Below are positions 27,408 through 36,375 of a DNA stretch of 64,000 nucleotides, one piece after another. A program made the position numbers and the translations under genes. The stretch is from Romboutsia sp. CE17 (GTDB lineage: Bacteria; Bacillota; Clostridia; Peptostreptococcales; Peptostreptococcaceae). How positions within the stretch are numbered: position 1 is the stretch's first letter; every line of letters starts with the position of its first letter. The notes under the pieces are model-generated. The model was not told where the DNA came from and searched no databases. It saw nothing but the letters and a program-made list of their open reading frames with translations. The DNA lies in the NCBI RefSeq assembly GCF_012317385.1, contig NZ_CP051144.1, positions 930,001-994,000 of the forward strand, read 5' to 3'.

Positions 27408-27458
27408 ATAAAAATGGCTAGTGTGAAAGATAATATCCACACATAGCCATTTTTATTA
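27408..27458 (+). terminator. Bidirectional intrinsic terminator
   Basis: AAAATGGCTAGTGTG pairs with CACACATAGCCATTTTT; serves the unknown gene and feoB from opposite sides. Confidence 0.9.
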
Positions 27459-27459
27459 C

Positions 27460-29577
27460 TTATATAAATATATTATAAATAGTTGTTGTTAAGAAACATA
27501 CGATAAATGCTATTAATGTAGGTAATAAAAATCCTACAGCAGTCCACTTCAAACTGCCAGTTTCTCTTTTTATTGTCAATAATGTAGTTGCACAAGGCCA
27601 GTGAAGTAAACTAAATAACATAACATTTAATGCAGTTAAATAAGTCCAACCATTTTCTATTAATACTTTACCTAATTCTAAATTATCCAACTCTATCATA
27701 GATCCGGTTGAAAGGTAGCACATTAGAAGTATAGGTATTACAATTTCATTTGCAGGAAAGCCTAATATAAATGCTAGCAATATGAAACCATCAAGTCCTA
27801 TTAGCTGTGCCAAAGGATTCAAAAAGTTAGCTATATGAACTAATATGCTAAAATCTCCTATATACACGTTAGCGCATATCCAAATAACTATACCAGCAGG
27901 GATAGCTACTGTAACAGCTCTACCCAATACGAAAATAGTTCTATCAACTATAGAAGTATAAATAACTCTACCTATCTGAGGAACTCTATAAGGTGGTAGT
28001 TCTAATGTAAAAGTTGAAGTAACACCTTTAAGCATAGTTTTAGACAAAGTATAAGATACTAACAATGTAACAATTACACCTAGTATAATTAATAAAGTAA
28101 TACACAAGGCAGTAGTAGCACTAGCTAAAGCTGAATTAGTTATTACTGATGCAAAGAATATAGTAGATATAGCTATTAAAGTGGGGAATCGACCATTACA
28201 AGGAACAAAGTTATTAGTAAGTATAGCAATAAGTCTCTCACGTGGAGAATCAATTATTCTACAACCGATAACACCTGCTGCATTACAACCAAATCCCATA
28301 CACATAGTTAAACATTGCTTTCCATGACAGCAAGATCTCTTAAATAGATGATCTAAGTTAAATGCAACTCTAGGTAAATATCCCAAGTCCTCTAATAAAG
28401 TAAATAAAGGGAAGAATATAGCCATAGGAGGAAGCATAACAGAGACTACCCATGCAAGTGTTTTATATAGTCCATCAACTAACATACTATTTAGCCATAA
28501 AGGAGCTCCTAAAGAAGATAAAATACTTGATATTTTTGGTTGTATACCAAATAATGAATCTGATAAAAATTGTGATGGGTAATTTGCACCTTGTATTGTG
28601 ATCCATAGTATAAGGGATAATAACAAAAGCATCAGTGGCATACCAAAATATTTTGAAGTTATGACTTTATCTATTTTTTCATCTCTATCAATTTTATTTT
28701 TTGACTTAATTATCATACATTTGTCGCTTATTACTTTAGCCATATCATAGTTAATTTTTGTAAACACATCTCTAATATTTTTATTACTCTGTAAAGGTGG
28801 AAGCTTTGATTTTATCTCATATAATGAATCTATATAATCTATAGTTATATAATTATTCATTGACTCGAATATACTTTTATCCTCATCAATTAGTCTAAGT
28901 CCTAACCATCTTGGATTTAAGTCAGGAATTAACTCTTGCAAATCTTTTTTTATTAAATTTATATTATTTTCAATTTCATCGCCATAAGTTATAGGCTTAT
29001 TATTGAATTCGTATTTATTGGAAGATACTTTATCTATAGTATCTAAAAGTTTCTTCATTCCATAGCCAGATCTAGCTGCAGTTAAAACGACAGGTATACC
29101 TAATTCTTTTTCTAAATTATCTTTATCAATAGTAATACCTTTTTTTTCAGCTTCATCTACTAAGTTAATGCATAGTATTACTTTATCAGTAAGTTCCATT
29201 ACTTGAAATGCTAAATTTAAATTCCTTTCTAAGCAATTGGCATCACATAAAACTATAACTGCATCAGGATTTCCAAAGCAAATAAAGTCTCTTGCGACAA
29301 CTTCCTCTTGAGATAAAGCAAACAATGAGTATGTTCCAGGTAAATCAATTAAAGAATAGTCTTTATCTTTATACTTAAAATCGCCTCTAGCTGTTGCTAC
29401 TGTTTTACCAGGCCAATTGCCTGTATGTTGCTTTAATCCTGTTAGATAGTTAAATACTGTACTTTTACCAGTATTAGGATTTCCGGCTAAGGCGATTACA
29501 TATTGATCTTCTTTTTTTTCTATGTCAAACATATCTTTTAAAGATTTTGTTTTAGTGCTTTGATGGGTTAATCCCAT
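27460..29577 (-). CDS. feoB: Ferrous iron transporter FeoB
   Basis: A 705-residue inner-membrane Fe(II) importer. An N-terminal extension of about 25 residues precedes the G domain: G1 'GNPNTGKST', G2 region 'HTGNWPGKTV', G3 'LPGTYSL', G4 'NLVD'. A helical GDI-like spacer and then about eight to ten membrane helices follow, with the two gate repeats including 'GFGCNAAGVIG' and 'HWPCATT'. Full length. It lies 36 bases after feoA in the same operon. The operator-like palindrome before feoA and the divergent DtxR-family gene suggest metal control. Confidence 0.97.
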   Translation of the reverse strand: MGLTHQSTKTKSLKDMFDIEKKEDQYVIALAGNPNTGKSTVFNYLTGLKQHTGNWPGKTVATARGDFKYKDKDYSLIDLPGTYSLFALSQEEVVARDFICFGNPDAVIVLCDANCLERNLNLAFQVMELTDKVILCINLVDEAEKKGITIDKDNLEKELGIPVVLTAARSGYGMKKLLDTIDKVSSNKYEFNNKPITYGDEIENNINLIKKDLQELIPDLNPRWLGLRLIDEDKSIFESMNNYITIDYIDSLYEIKSKLPPLQSNKNIRDVFTKINYDMAKVISDKCMIIKSKNKIDRDEKIDKVITSKYFGMPLMLLLLSLILWITIQGANYPSQFLSDSLFGIQPKISSILSSLGAPLWLNSMLVDGLYKTLAWVVSVMLPPMAIFFPLFTLLEDLGYLPRVAFNLDHLFKRSCCHGKQCLTMCMGFGCNAAGVIGCRIIDSPRERLIAILTNNFVPCNGRFPTLIAISTIFFASVITNSALASATTALCITLLIILGVIVTLLVSYTLSKTMLKGVTSTFTLELPPYRVPQIGRVIYTSIVDRTIFVLGRAVTVAIPAGIVIWICANVYIGDFSILVHIANFLNPLAQLIGLDGFILLAFILGFPANEIVIPILLMCYLSTGSMIELDNLELGKVLIENGWTYLTALNVMLFSLLHWPCATTLLTIKRETGSLKWTAVGFLLPTLIAFIVCFLTTTIYNIFI

Positions 29578-29613
29578 ACCTTAAATCCCCCCTTCTTAAA
29601 AAATATATATTAA

Positions 29614-29841
29614 TCAAATTTGTGATACTAATATTAATTTACTTTCTTCACTTCGAAGCGCTATTTTACTTCCTCTAATATTGTACACAGTTAAATTATT
29701 CTTAGGTCCTTTGCGTACTACATCTATTAAAGCACCTTCAGTTAGACCAAGTGCAAGCATTCTTTCTCTTAAATTGCCTTTAGATAATAATTTTTCAACA
29801 CGAACAGTGTTTTTTACTTGAATATCAGCAAGGTTCTTCAT
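29614..29841 (-). CDS. feoA: Ferrous iron transport protein FeoA
   Basis: A 75-residue SH3-like protein ('VEKLLSKGNLRERMLALGL', 'GALIDVVRKGPKNNLTVYNI', 'ALRSEESKLILV'). FeoA assists FeoB in Fe(II) uptake from the cytoplasmic side. It is the first gene of feoAB. GGAGGTGTG ribosome binding site at about 29847-29854. Confidence 0.95.
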   Translation of the reverse strand: MKNLADIQVKNTVRVEKLLSKGNLRERMLALGLTEGALIDVVRKGPKNNLTVYNIRGSKIALRSEESKLILVSQI

Positions 29842-29862
29842 GACACACCTCCGAGTTAATTT

Positions 29863-29876
29863 TTAGCCTAAGCTAA
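29863..29876 (-). promoter_or_regulatory. Palindromic operator-like site before feoA
   Basis: TTAGCCTAAGCTAA: arms TTAGC and GCTAA around CTAA. It lies 21-35 bases before the feoA start in the divergent region with a DtxR-family gene. Its TTAG...CTAA ends recall iron-box and DtxR sites. Binding is inferred. Confidence 0.5.
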
Positions 29877-29990
29877 CATTCTTAATTTAGAGTATGCATA
29901 TATGTACATGTTTGTTACTAGAAATAGTAGTAATTAAAATAAGGGGAAAAAATATATATTAATATAAGAAAAAATTTATGAGGTGATTTT

Positions 29991-30449
29991 TTGAACGATA
30001 GAGAAGATTATTACACTTTTAATGAATATATGAAGTACAACTCATTAACACCAAGTGAAGAGGATTATATAGAAATGATTTATAGATTATCTTTAAATGA
30101 AGAAAAAATAAAGCTAAAAGAAATATCAGATTCATTAAATATAAAACCACCTTCAGTTACTAAGATGATAAAAAAGCTAGAATCTAAAAATTTTTTAATA
30201 TATAGAAAATATGACTATATAAAACTTACGAATATGGGAGAAATTGTTGGAAAAAGGCTATACGATAGACATAATATTATTTATTCATTTTTGCAAACAA
30301 TAGGGCTAAAAGAATATATACATGAAGAAACTGAAAAAATAGAGCACACCATAAGCATAGAAACCTTAATAAGAATTAAAGAACTTCTTAGATTTTTTAA
30401 AGAAAATGAGGAAGTATTGATTAAATTTAGAAATTATCAAAATAAGTAA
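29991..30449 (+). CDS. DtxR/MntR-family metal-dependent transcriptional regulator
   Basis: A 152-residue protein starting at TTG 29991 behind GAGGTGAT. 'TPSEEDYIEMIYRL' and the winged helix 'KLKEISDSLNIKPPSVTKMIKKLESKNFL' (split: ISDSLNIKPPSVTKMIKKL is the recognition part), then a dimerisation helix region 'LYDRHNIIYSFLQTIGL' and 'EKIEHTISIETL'. Metal ligand candidates lie in the DxxxM-, E-x-x-H- and H-type positions of the family ('HEETEKIEH'). No SH3 domain, so it is the MntR size class. Located divergently to feoAB, which it probably represses when Fe(II) or Mn(II) is high. Confidence 0.85.
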   Translation: MNDREDYYTFNEYMKYNSLTPSEEDYIEMIYRLSLNEEKIKLKEISDSLNIKPPSVTKMIKKLESKNFLIYRKYDYIKLTNMGEIVGKRLYDRHNIIYSFLQTIGLKEYIHEETEKIEHTISIETLIRIKELLRFFKENEEVLIKFRNYQNK

Positions 30450-30539
30450 AAAATTATAAATAATATTAAAAATAAATTAGTACAAGGCTATTAATATTTA
30501 ATAAAATATATTTATAAATAATTATTTAGGTGGTGTAAT

Positions 30540-31994
30540 ATGTATCTTAGAAAACTGATAGAAGGAATGGATATTATAGAAGTATATGGAAGTATTGATT
30601 TTGATATAAAAAATATAGAGTATGATTCTCGAAATATAAGTAGCGAAGACTTATTTATATGTATAAATGGCAGTAATGTGAATGGTCATAAGTTCATTAA
30701 TAATGCAATAGAAAAAGGTGCTAAGGCTTTTATAATAACAGAAGATGTTCCTATGAATGAAAATCTTACTTATATTAAAGTAAAAGATGCAAAAAAAGCA
30801 ATGTCTTTTATAGCTGGTAAATTCTATGAAAATCCTAGCGAAAAATTAAATATAATTGGTGTAACAGGAACTAATGGAAAAACTAGTATAACAACATACT
30901 TAAGTCAAGTTTTAAATATACATGATAAGTGTGGACTAATAGGAACTATAAAAATAGATGATGGAAATAAGGAAATAATATCTAAAAATACAACTCCGGA
31001 TTCTTTAGATTTACAAAAAAGTTTTAACAATATGGTAAAAAACAAATGTAAGTATTGTGCTATGGAAGTATCATCTCATTCTCTTGCGCTAAATAGAGTA
31101 GATGGTATAAACTTAAATATTGGTATATTTACAAATCTTACAGAGGATCATTTAGACTTTCATAAGAACATAGAGGAATATAGAAAGGTAAAAGAAAGTT
31201 TATTTTATAAAACGAAGGTTGCTAATATAATAAATATAGATGATAGTACAGGAAAAATTATTTTTAATAATATAAAAAACTTAAAAACACCTGTTTATAC
31301 TTATGGTATAGATGATAAGTGTGATTTTAGAGCTAAAGATATAAAGTTAAGCTCAAATGGAATAGAGTATACACTTATAACACCAACCTATAGTACACAA
31401 ATAATCGTTCCAATTCCAGGTAAATTTACAGTTTATAATACTTTAGCAGTAATAAGCTCTTGTTATATTTTAAATATACCCATAGAAATCATTAAAGAAG
31501 GATTAAAAAATTCTTGTGGAGTAGAAGGGCGATTTGAAATTGTAAAAAATAATAAGAATCTAAATATTATAGTTGATTATGCTCATACACCTGATGCATT
31601 AAAAAATATATTAACTTCAGTAAAAGAATTTGCAAAAGGCAAAATAATCACAGTATTTGGTTGCGGTGGAGATAGAGACAAACAAAAAAGGCCTATAATG
31701 GGTAGAATTGGGCAAGAAAATTCTGATATAGCTATAATAACTTCTGATAATCCAAGATCAGAAAATGCCAAAAATATTATAGAAGATATTGTAAAGGGAA
31801 TTAATAAAGAGAAAAATAATTATATAGTTATAGAAGATAGAAAAGAAGCTATAGAAAAGGCTATTAAAATTGCTAATGAAAATGATATAGTAATAATAGC
31901 TGGAAAAGGTCATGAAACATATCAAATTATAGGAAAAGTTAAATATGATTTTGATGATAGAAAAATAGCTAAAGAAATAGCTGATAGTATATAA
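30540..31994 (+). CDS. murE: UDP-N-acetylmuramoyl-tripeptide synthetase MurE (meso-DAP type)
   Basis: A 484-residue cytoplasmic peptidoglycan ligase that adds the third stem-peptide residue. N-terminal domain, then the ATP loop 'GVTGTNGKTSITTYLSQ' (near residue 106), 'NTTPDSLDLQ', 'AMEVSSHSLALNRV', 'FTNLTEDHLDFH', carbamoyl-Lys region, C-terminal 'VDYAHTPDALKN', 'GCGGDRDKQKRP' and 'DNPR' in 'TSDNPRSENA'. The DNPR motif is the marker for meso-diaminopimelate as substrate. Full length. It is isolated from the dcw cluster and ends at its own terminator. Confidence 0.95.
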   Translation: MYLRKLIEGMDIIEVYGSIDFDIKNIEYDSRNISSEDLFICINGSNVNGHKFINNAIEKGAKAFIITEDVPMNENLTYIKVKDAKKAMSFIAGKFYENPSEKLNIIGVTGTNGKTSITTYLSQVLNIHDKCGLIGTIKIDDGNKEIISKNTTPDSLDLQKSFNNMVKNKCKYCAMEVSSHSLALNRVDGINLNIGIFTNLTEDHLDFHKNIEEYRKVKESLFYKTKVANIINIDDSTGKIIFNNIKNLKTPVYTYGIDDKCDFRAKDIKLSSNGIEYTLITPTYSTQIIVPIPGKFTVYNTLAVISSCYILNIPIEIIKEGLKNSCGVEGRFEIVKNNKNLNIIVDYAHTPDALKNILTSVKEFAKGKIITVFGCGGDRDKQKRPIMGRIGQENSDIAIITSDNPRSENAKNIIEDIVKGINKEKNNYIVIEDRKEAIEKAIKIANENDIVIIAGKGHETYQIIGKVKYDFDDRKIAKEIADSI

Positions 31995-31996
31995 AA

Positions 31997-32047
31997 ATAA
32001 AAATATCTTGGAGAAAACTTACACATTTTCTCTAAGATATTTTTATG
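31997..32047 (+). terminator. Bidirectional intrinsic terminator
   Basis: AAAATATCTTGGAGAAAA pairs with TTTTCTCTAAGATATTTT, between murE and the convergent acetyltransferase gene. Confidence 0.85.
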
Positions 32048-32488
32048 CTATAATCTCATTTTTATATGAGGTATTCCGGCTTCATAATATACATTAGAAA
32101 TCTCTACAAATCCACAACTAGAGTATAGATTTTTTATATATTCTTGCGCAGATAATGTTATATGTTTTTCATTTAGAGTATTGTGTATAAATTTTATAGA
32201 AGATAATATCAATTGTTTGGCTAAATTTTTTCTTCTAAATTCAGGTAACACTAAAACTCGACCTATAGAAGTATCTTCATAGGAACTAAATTCTTTTGGA
32301 ATTATTCTGGCATAAGCTATAACTTTGTCGTTATTTTCATAAAAAATATGATAACAGTTTTTATCTACATCATCAAAATCATTTTCACAAAAGATTTTTT
32401 GCTCACAGGCAAATACTTCATATCTTGATTTTGCAATTTCATACATTTCATTTACATTTAACTCATTAAAATGTTTTATTTTAAACAT
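32048..32488 (-). CDS. ElaA-like GNAT N-acetyltransferase
   Basis: A 146-residue protein. 'EIAKSRYEVFACEQKIFCEN' with following Asp residues and His ('DFDDVDKNCYHIFYE') matches the ElaA subgroup. The acetyl-CoA loop is 'VLPEFRRKNLAKQLI', and the C-terminal 'LYSSCGFVEI' closes the GNAT fold. It acetylates an unknown small molecule or protein. Ribosome binding site GGAGGTG. Confidence 0.85.
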   Translation of the reverse strand: MFKIKHFNELNVNEMYEIAKSRYEVFACEQKIFCENDFDDVDKNCYHIFYENNDKVIAYARIIPKEFSSYEDTSIGRVLVLPEFRRKNLAKQLILSSIKFIHNTLNEKHITLSAQEYIKNLYSSCGFVEISNVYYEAGIPHIKMRL

Positions 32489-32627
32489 GATACACCTCCA
32501 TGTATATTTTTATTTATTATATCAAAAATACTACTGTTAGAGATTATAAAATAAGCATTGTATATAAAAAAGTGATATACTTAACTAATAAATTATTAAA
32601 AAACAAAGGATGGAGGTTTTATATGAG

Positions 32628-33596
32628 ATGAACTCTACAAAGAAGCTAACGGAAGCAGCATTATTAACATCCTTGTTTATTGTTATTACGATTATAGCTG
32701 TAGGTACAGGAATAGGATATGCAGCTTATTTAGATTTTGCTGTACCTATTTTCTTCTGTATAATACTCTTAAAATGTGATTTTAAATATACAGTATTATC
32801 GAGTATAAGTGCTCTATTAATAGTATCGTTAGTTTTAGGAAATATAGGAACTGCAATATGGATTAGTCAAAGTATTATAATAGGTATTTTATGTGGTGTA
32901 TTATTGACTAAAAATACATCTATAATAGATGACTTTGTTTATGGATCAATTATAGGTGTTATGCTAATGGTTTTTGTTGATATATATGGATCAACATTAA
33001 TAGGTTACAGTTTTATGGAGGAATTTCAAGGTTATGCTAACATGTTAAAAAATCCTAAATTTATAAATATAGTATTTTATACATTTATTGCGTTGCTTCC
33101 GATGGGAACTATATTTTGTGTATATTTTTTAGCTTTAATATTAGGGAAGAAGTTAAATCTTCTAAAAGGAAACTCAAAGAAAAAATTATACATGATGAGT
33201 AATTTCAAAACTTGTGGAAGATATATGTGTTGTTCAAAGAAAGTGTTTTATACATGCGCTTCATACATATTATTTATTGAAATATTAAATTTATTCGGAG
33301 TAAAATTTGAACAAACTTATATAAAGACTATATTAATATCCTCAGAATATGTATGTCTATATTTTGTAATAAGAGATGCATTTGTATTATTACAAAATTA
33401 TTTATTAATAAAATATAATAAGGTTTCTTATTTGAGAATACTGTCTATAGTAGTATTTTTATCTTTAATATTTTCATTTAAAATAACTACTGTAGTACTA
33501 GTAATTATAAATATTATTTTAGATAAAAAAATAGATATAAGAATAAAGCAAAATATAATAGTGAACAATTATGTAAATAAACTTATATATAGATAA
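32628..33596 (+). CDS. DUF2232 (YybS-like) membrane protein
   Basis: A 322-residue protein with about eight membrane helices. The start at ATG 32628 ('MNSTKKLTEAALLTSLF') is chosen because the in-frame ATG at 32610 overlaps the GGAGG ribosome binding site; the N-terminus then looks like ECF-S/YybS proteins. The helix 2-4 region 'GYAAYLDFAVPIFFCIILL', then a Lys-rich cytoplasmic loop with several Cys ('MSNFKTCGRYMCCSKK'), then further helices. YybS-type proteins are of unknown function and often lie before gdpP/rplI, but not here. An out-of-frame two-codon ORF (ATG AGA TGA at 32623) overlaps the start. Confidence 0.72.
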   Translation: MNSTKKLTEAALLTSLFIVITIIAVGTGIGYAAYLDFAVPIFFCIILLKCDFKYTVLSSISALLIVSLVLGNIGTAIWISQSIIIGILCGVLLTKNTSIIDDFVYGSIIGVMLMVFVDIYGSTLIGYSFMEEFQGYANMLKNPKFINIVFYTFIALLPMGTIFCVYFLALILGKKLNLLKGNSKKKLYMMSNFKTCGRYMCCSKKVFYTCASYILFIEILNLFGVKFEQTYIKTILISSEYVCLYFVIRDAFVLLQNYLLIKYNKVSYLRILSIVVFLSLIFSFKITTVVLVIINIILDKKIDIRIKQNIIVNNYVNKLIYR

Positions 33597-33666
33597 GTTT
33601 TATTATTAATATTATATGTTTATTTTTGAATAAAATAGAAAAAGTTGTAGATAATAATAAAAATAG

Positions 33667-33700
33667 TTGACAAAAAATTAAATTGCACATATATTATAAT
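33667..33700 (+). promoter_or_regulatory. Promoter of the tyrS T-box transcript
   Basis: A perfect TTGACA at 33667-33672, then a 17-base spacer to TATATT (33690-33695); TATAAT at 33695-33700 overlaps but would need a 22-base spacer. Confidence 0.7.
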
Positions 33701-33720
33701 TAACAATTTATTAAAATAAA

Positions 33721-33986
33721 GCGATGAAGAGAAGAAGTAAATTAATGTAATTTAACAGAGAGTTCCCGGATGGTGAGAGGGGCAAAATAAGTTAATTGAA
33801 ATACATCTCAGAGCAGTATCCCTGAAAAAATTATTTAGTAGGGGCTTATCGTAGTAGCACACGTTACAGTGCTAAAGTATACATTTAAGTGTACTTATTG
33901 AGATTAATATTGTGAAATATTAATGAATTAAGGTGGTAACACGTAAGCACAGCTTTCGTCCTTTTGTAGGATGAAGGCTTTTTTTA
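33721..33986 (+). promoter_or_regulatory. T-box riboswitch (tyrosine) before tyrS
   Basis: A leader of about 265 bases with T-box landmarks: AGAGAG (33758-33763) and GGTGAGAGGGG in stem I, a specifier TAC codon at 33802-33804 within GAAATACATCTCAGAG, the conserved T-box sequence AAGGTGGTAACACG (33930-33943), and a rho-independent terminator (33951-33986) with antiterminator overlap. Uncharged tRNA(Tyr) would stabilise the antiterminator and switch on tyrS. The UAC specifier agrees with the downstream gene. Confidence 0.92.
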
Positions 33987-33987
33987 T
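33951..33987 (+). terminator. T-box regulated terminator
   Basis: AGCTTTCGTCCT pairs, with G-U pairs, with AGGATGAAGGCT, followed by TTTTTTTATTT. Confidence 0.88.
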
Positions 33988-34035
33988 TTAAAAAATAAAT
34001 AAATCATTAAAATAATATGTAAGGAGAGAATAACA

Positions 34036-35265
34036 ATGACTATGACAGTATATGATGAATTGGTTGCAAGAGGATTAGTGGCTCAAATAACAGATGAAGA
34101 TGAATTAAAAGAGCTTATAAATGCAGGTAAAGCAACATTTTATATAGGATTTGATGCTACTGCAGATAGTTTACATGTTGGTCATTTTATGGCTTTATGC
34201 TTAATGAAGAGACTGCAAATGGCAGGAAATAGACCAATAGCTCTTGTAGGTGGAGGGACAACTATGGTAGGTGACCCATCTGGAAGAACTGATATGAGAC
34301 AAATGATGACTCCAGAACAAATAAACTATAACTGTGAGTGCTTTAAAAAACAAATGAGTAAATTCATAGATTTTTCAGAAGATAAAGCCTTATTAGTTAA
34401 TAATGCTGATTGGTTATTAGATTTAAATTATGTAGAATTATTAAGAGAAGTTGGAGCTAATTTCAGTGTTAATAGAATGCTTACTGCTGAATGTTATAAA
34501 AATAGAATGGAAAGAGGCCTAAGTTTCTTAGAGTTTAACTACATGATAATGCAAGCTTATGACTTCTATCATTTATATGAAAAATACGGATGTCAAATGC
34601 AATTAGGTGGAAATGATCAGTGGAGCAATATGCTTGCTGGTACTGATTTAATAAGACGTAAATTAGGTGAAAATGCATATGCAATGACTATAACGTTACT
34701 TCTTAACTCAGAAGGAAATAAAATGGGTAAAACTGCAAATGGTGCAGTATGGTTAGATCCTAATAAAACTACTCCATTTGAGTTCTATCAATACTGGAGA
34801 AATGTTGCAGATGCAGACGTATTTAAATGTATGCGTATGTTAACATTCTTACCACTTGAAGAAATAGAAGAAATAGAAAAGTGGGAAGGAAATAGAATAA
34901 ATGAGGCTAAAGAAATATTAGCATTTGAATTAACTAAACTTGTACATAATGAAGAAGAAGCTATAAAAGCACAAGAAAGTGCAAGAGCTTTATTCTCAGG
35001 TGCAGCTCATGCAAATATGCCAACTACAGAATTAGAAGAAGCTGACTTAGCTGATGGTAAAGTAGACTTAATTTCTTTATTAGTTAAGGCAGAACTTGCT
35101 CCTACTAGATCAGAAGCTAGAAGAAATATAGAGCAAGGCGGAGTAACTGTAGATGGTGAAAAAGTAACAGATGTAAAAGCTACATTTACTAAAGAATCTC
35201 TAATGGGTGATGGTTTAGTTGTAAAGCGTGGTAAGAAGAAATTTAAGAAAATAGTATTAAGATAA
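34036..35265 (+). CDS. tyrS: Tyrosyl-tRNA synthetase
   Basis: A 409-residue class I synthetase that charges tRNA(Tyr). '[20 protein letters not shown]' contains the HIGH-like HVGH motif, then '[19 protein letters not shown]', '[20 protein letters not shown]', 'GGNDQWSNM' and 'KMGKT' (KMSKS-like). The C-terminal S4 RNA-binding domain is '[19 protein letters not shown]'. Full length, with start ATG behind AAGGAGAGAA. Transcription is controlled by the tyrosine T-box. Confidence 0.97.
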   Translation: MTMTVYDELVARGLVAQITDEDELKELINAGKATFYIGFDATADSLHVGHFMALCLMKRLQMAGNRPIALVGGGTTMVGDPSGRTDMRQMMTPEQINYNCECFKKQMSKFIDFSEDKALLVNNADWLLDLNYVELLREVGANFSVNRMLTAECYKNRMERGLSFLEFNYMIMQAYDFYHLYEKYGCQMQLGGNDQWSNMLAGTDLIRRKLGENAYAMTITLLLNSEGNKMGKTANGAVWLDPNKTTPFEFYQYWRNVADADVFKCMRMLTFLPLEEIEEIEKWEGNRINEAKEILAFELTKLVHNEEEAIKAQESARALFSGAAHANMPTTELEEADLADGKVDLISLLVKAELAPTRSEARRNIEQGGVTVDGEKVTDVKATFTKESLMGDGLVVKRGKKKFKKIVLR

Positions 35266-35270
35266 AATGA

Positions 35271-35313
35271 TAAAAAACAGGCAGTTATGTATTACTAAAT
35301 GCCTGTTTTTGAT
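35271..35313 (+). terminator. Intrinsic terminator of tyrS
   Basis: AAAAACAGGCA pairs with TGCCTGTTTTT. Confidence 0.88.
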
Positions 35314-35549
35314 TTATGACAATATATGCATTTCAAAATAAAATTTCCATAACCATTAAGTTTTGTATCACTTTTCTTAGGTGTTATGTATTTTGTATAT
35401 GATAAATTATATAGATATAATTTGAAATTATTAATAAAGAATTAAAATTTAGAATATTTTCAAAATATAAATTTATTTAGTAATATATTAATTATTTATG
35501 ATATACTAAAGTTTGATTTGAAATTTAGATATATTTTGTGGGAGATTGT

Positions 35550-36230
35550 ATGAAGAAATTATTAAAATTAATATTAAGATTATTTATTGGTTTTTTTGTA
35601 GCTTCAATGGGAATTGTATTTATGCTAAATTCTAACTTAGGGGCGGGACCTTGGGATGTTTTTCATCAAGGCTTATCAAATAATACATTTTTAACGATAG
35701 GTCAAGCAAGTATAGTAGCTGGATTCGTAGTAGTTGCATTAACGACTGTACTAAAATTAAAGGTTGGTATAGGAACAGTGCTAAATATGATATTTATTGG
35801 TATATTCACTGATATAATATTATTTACAAATTTAATACCAATAAGTAAAAACTTATTTACTGGTCTAATAATGTTATTCATAGGTATGATGCTTATGAGT
35901 ATTGGAACATATCTATATATAAGTTGTGAGCTTGGATGTGGACCTAGAGATGGATTAATGGTTGCATTAACTTCAATCACTAAAAAGCCTGTAAATGTTA
36001 TTCGAAGAAGCACTGAATTAGGGGCTCTTATTTGTGGATATATACTAGGTGGTAAAATAGGAGTAGGTACATTTATAATAGCACTTGGACTTGGAGGGTG
36101 CATGAAGTTTGTATTTGAATTTTGTAATTTTGATCTAGGAGTTTTAAATCATAAATCATTAAAAGATACTATACCTTTTATTAAAGAGTTATTAAAAGAA
36201 GATAATGATATGGAAAATATTAGAATGTAA
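35550..36230 (+). CDS. YczE/YyaS/YitT family membrane protein
   Basis: A 226-residue protein with five to six helices. Start at ATG 35550; the GTG at 35538 lies in the ribosome binding site GTGGGAGA. The motifs 'SNLGAGPWDVFHQGLS' and 'SCELGCGPRDGLMVAL' are the twin conserved loops of the COG2364 family. 'KPVNVIRRSTELGALICGYI' and 'KIGVGTF' complete it. Bacillus YczE is needed for surfactin/bacillaene production in a way that is not clear; general function unknown. Confidence 0.85.
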   Translation: MKKLLKLILRLFIGFFVASMGIVFMLNSNLGAGPWDVFHQGLSNNTFLTIGQASIVAGFVVVALTTVLKLKVGIGTVLNMIFIGIFTDIILFTNLIPISKNLFTGLIMLFIGMMLMSIGTYLYISCELGCGPRDGLMVALTSITKKPVNVIRRSTELGALICGYILGGKIGVGTFIIALGLGGCMKFVFEFCNFDLGVLNHKSLKDTIPFIKELLKEDNDMENIRM

Positions 36231-36268
36231 ATAGAAGAAGCAGAGTTATACTGCTTCTTCTATTTTTA
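36231..36268 (+). terminator. Intrinsic terminator
   Basis: ATAGAAGAAGCAG pairs with CTGCTTCTTCTAT and is followed by TTTTTAT. Confidence 0.88.
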
Positions 36269-36375
36269 TATAGTTTATATCTATAGTGGTTTATATTGTA
36301 TAGATATAAACTATTATTATATATTTAATGGAAATGGTAAAATTTAATAGAAAAGTAATTAAGGGGGATAGTTAG

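Noticed and set aside
35702-36103. 133-residue minus-strand ORF
   Set aside because: Antisense to the YczE-type membrane protein; composition (Ile/Pro/Asn) is that of a reverse-complement membrane gene.
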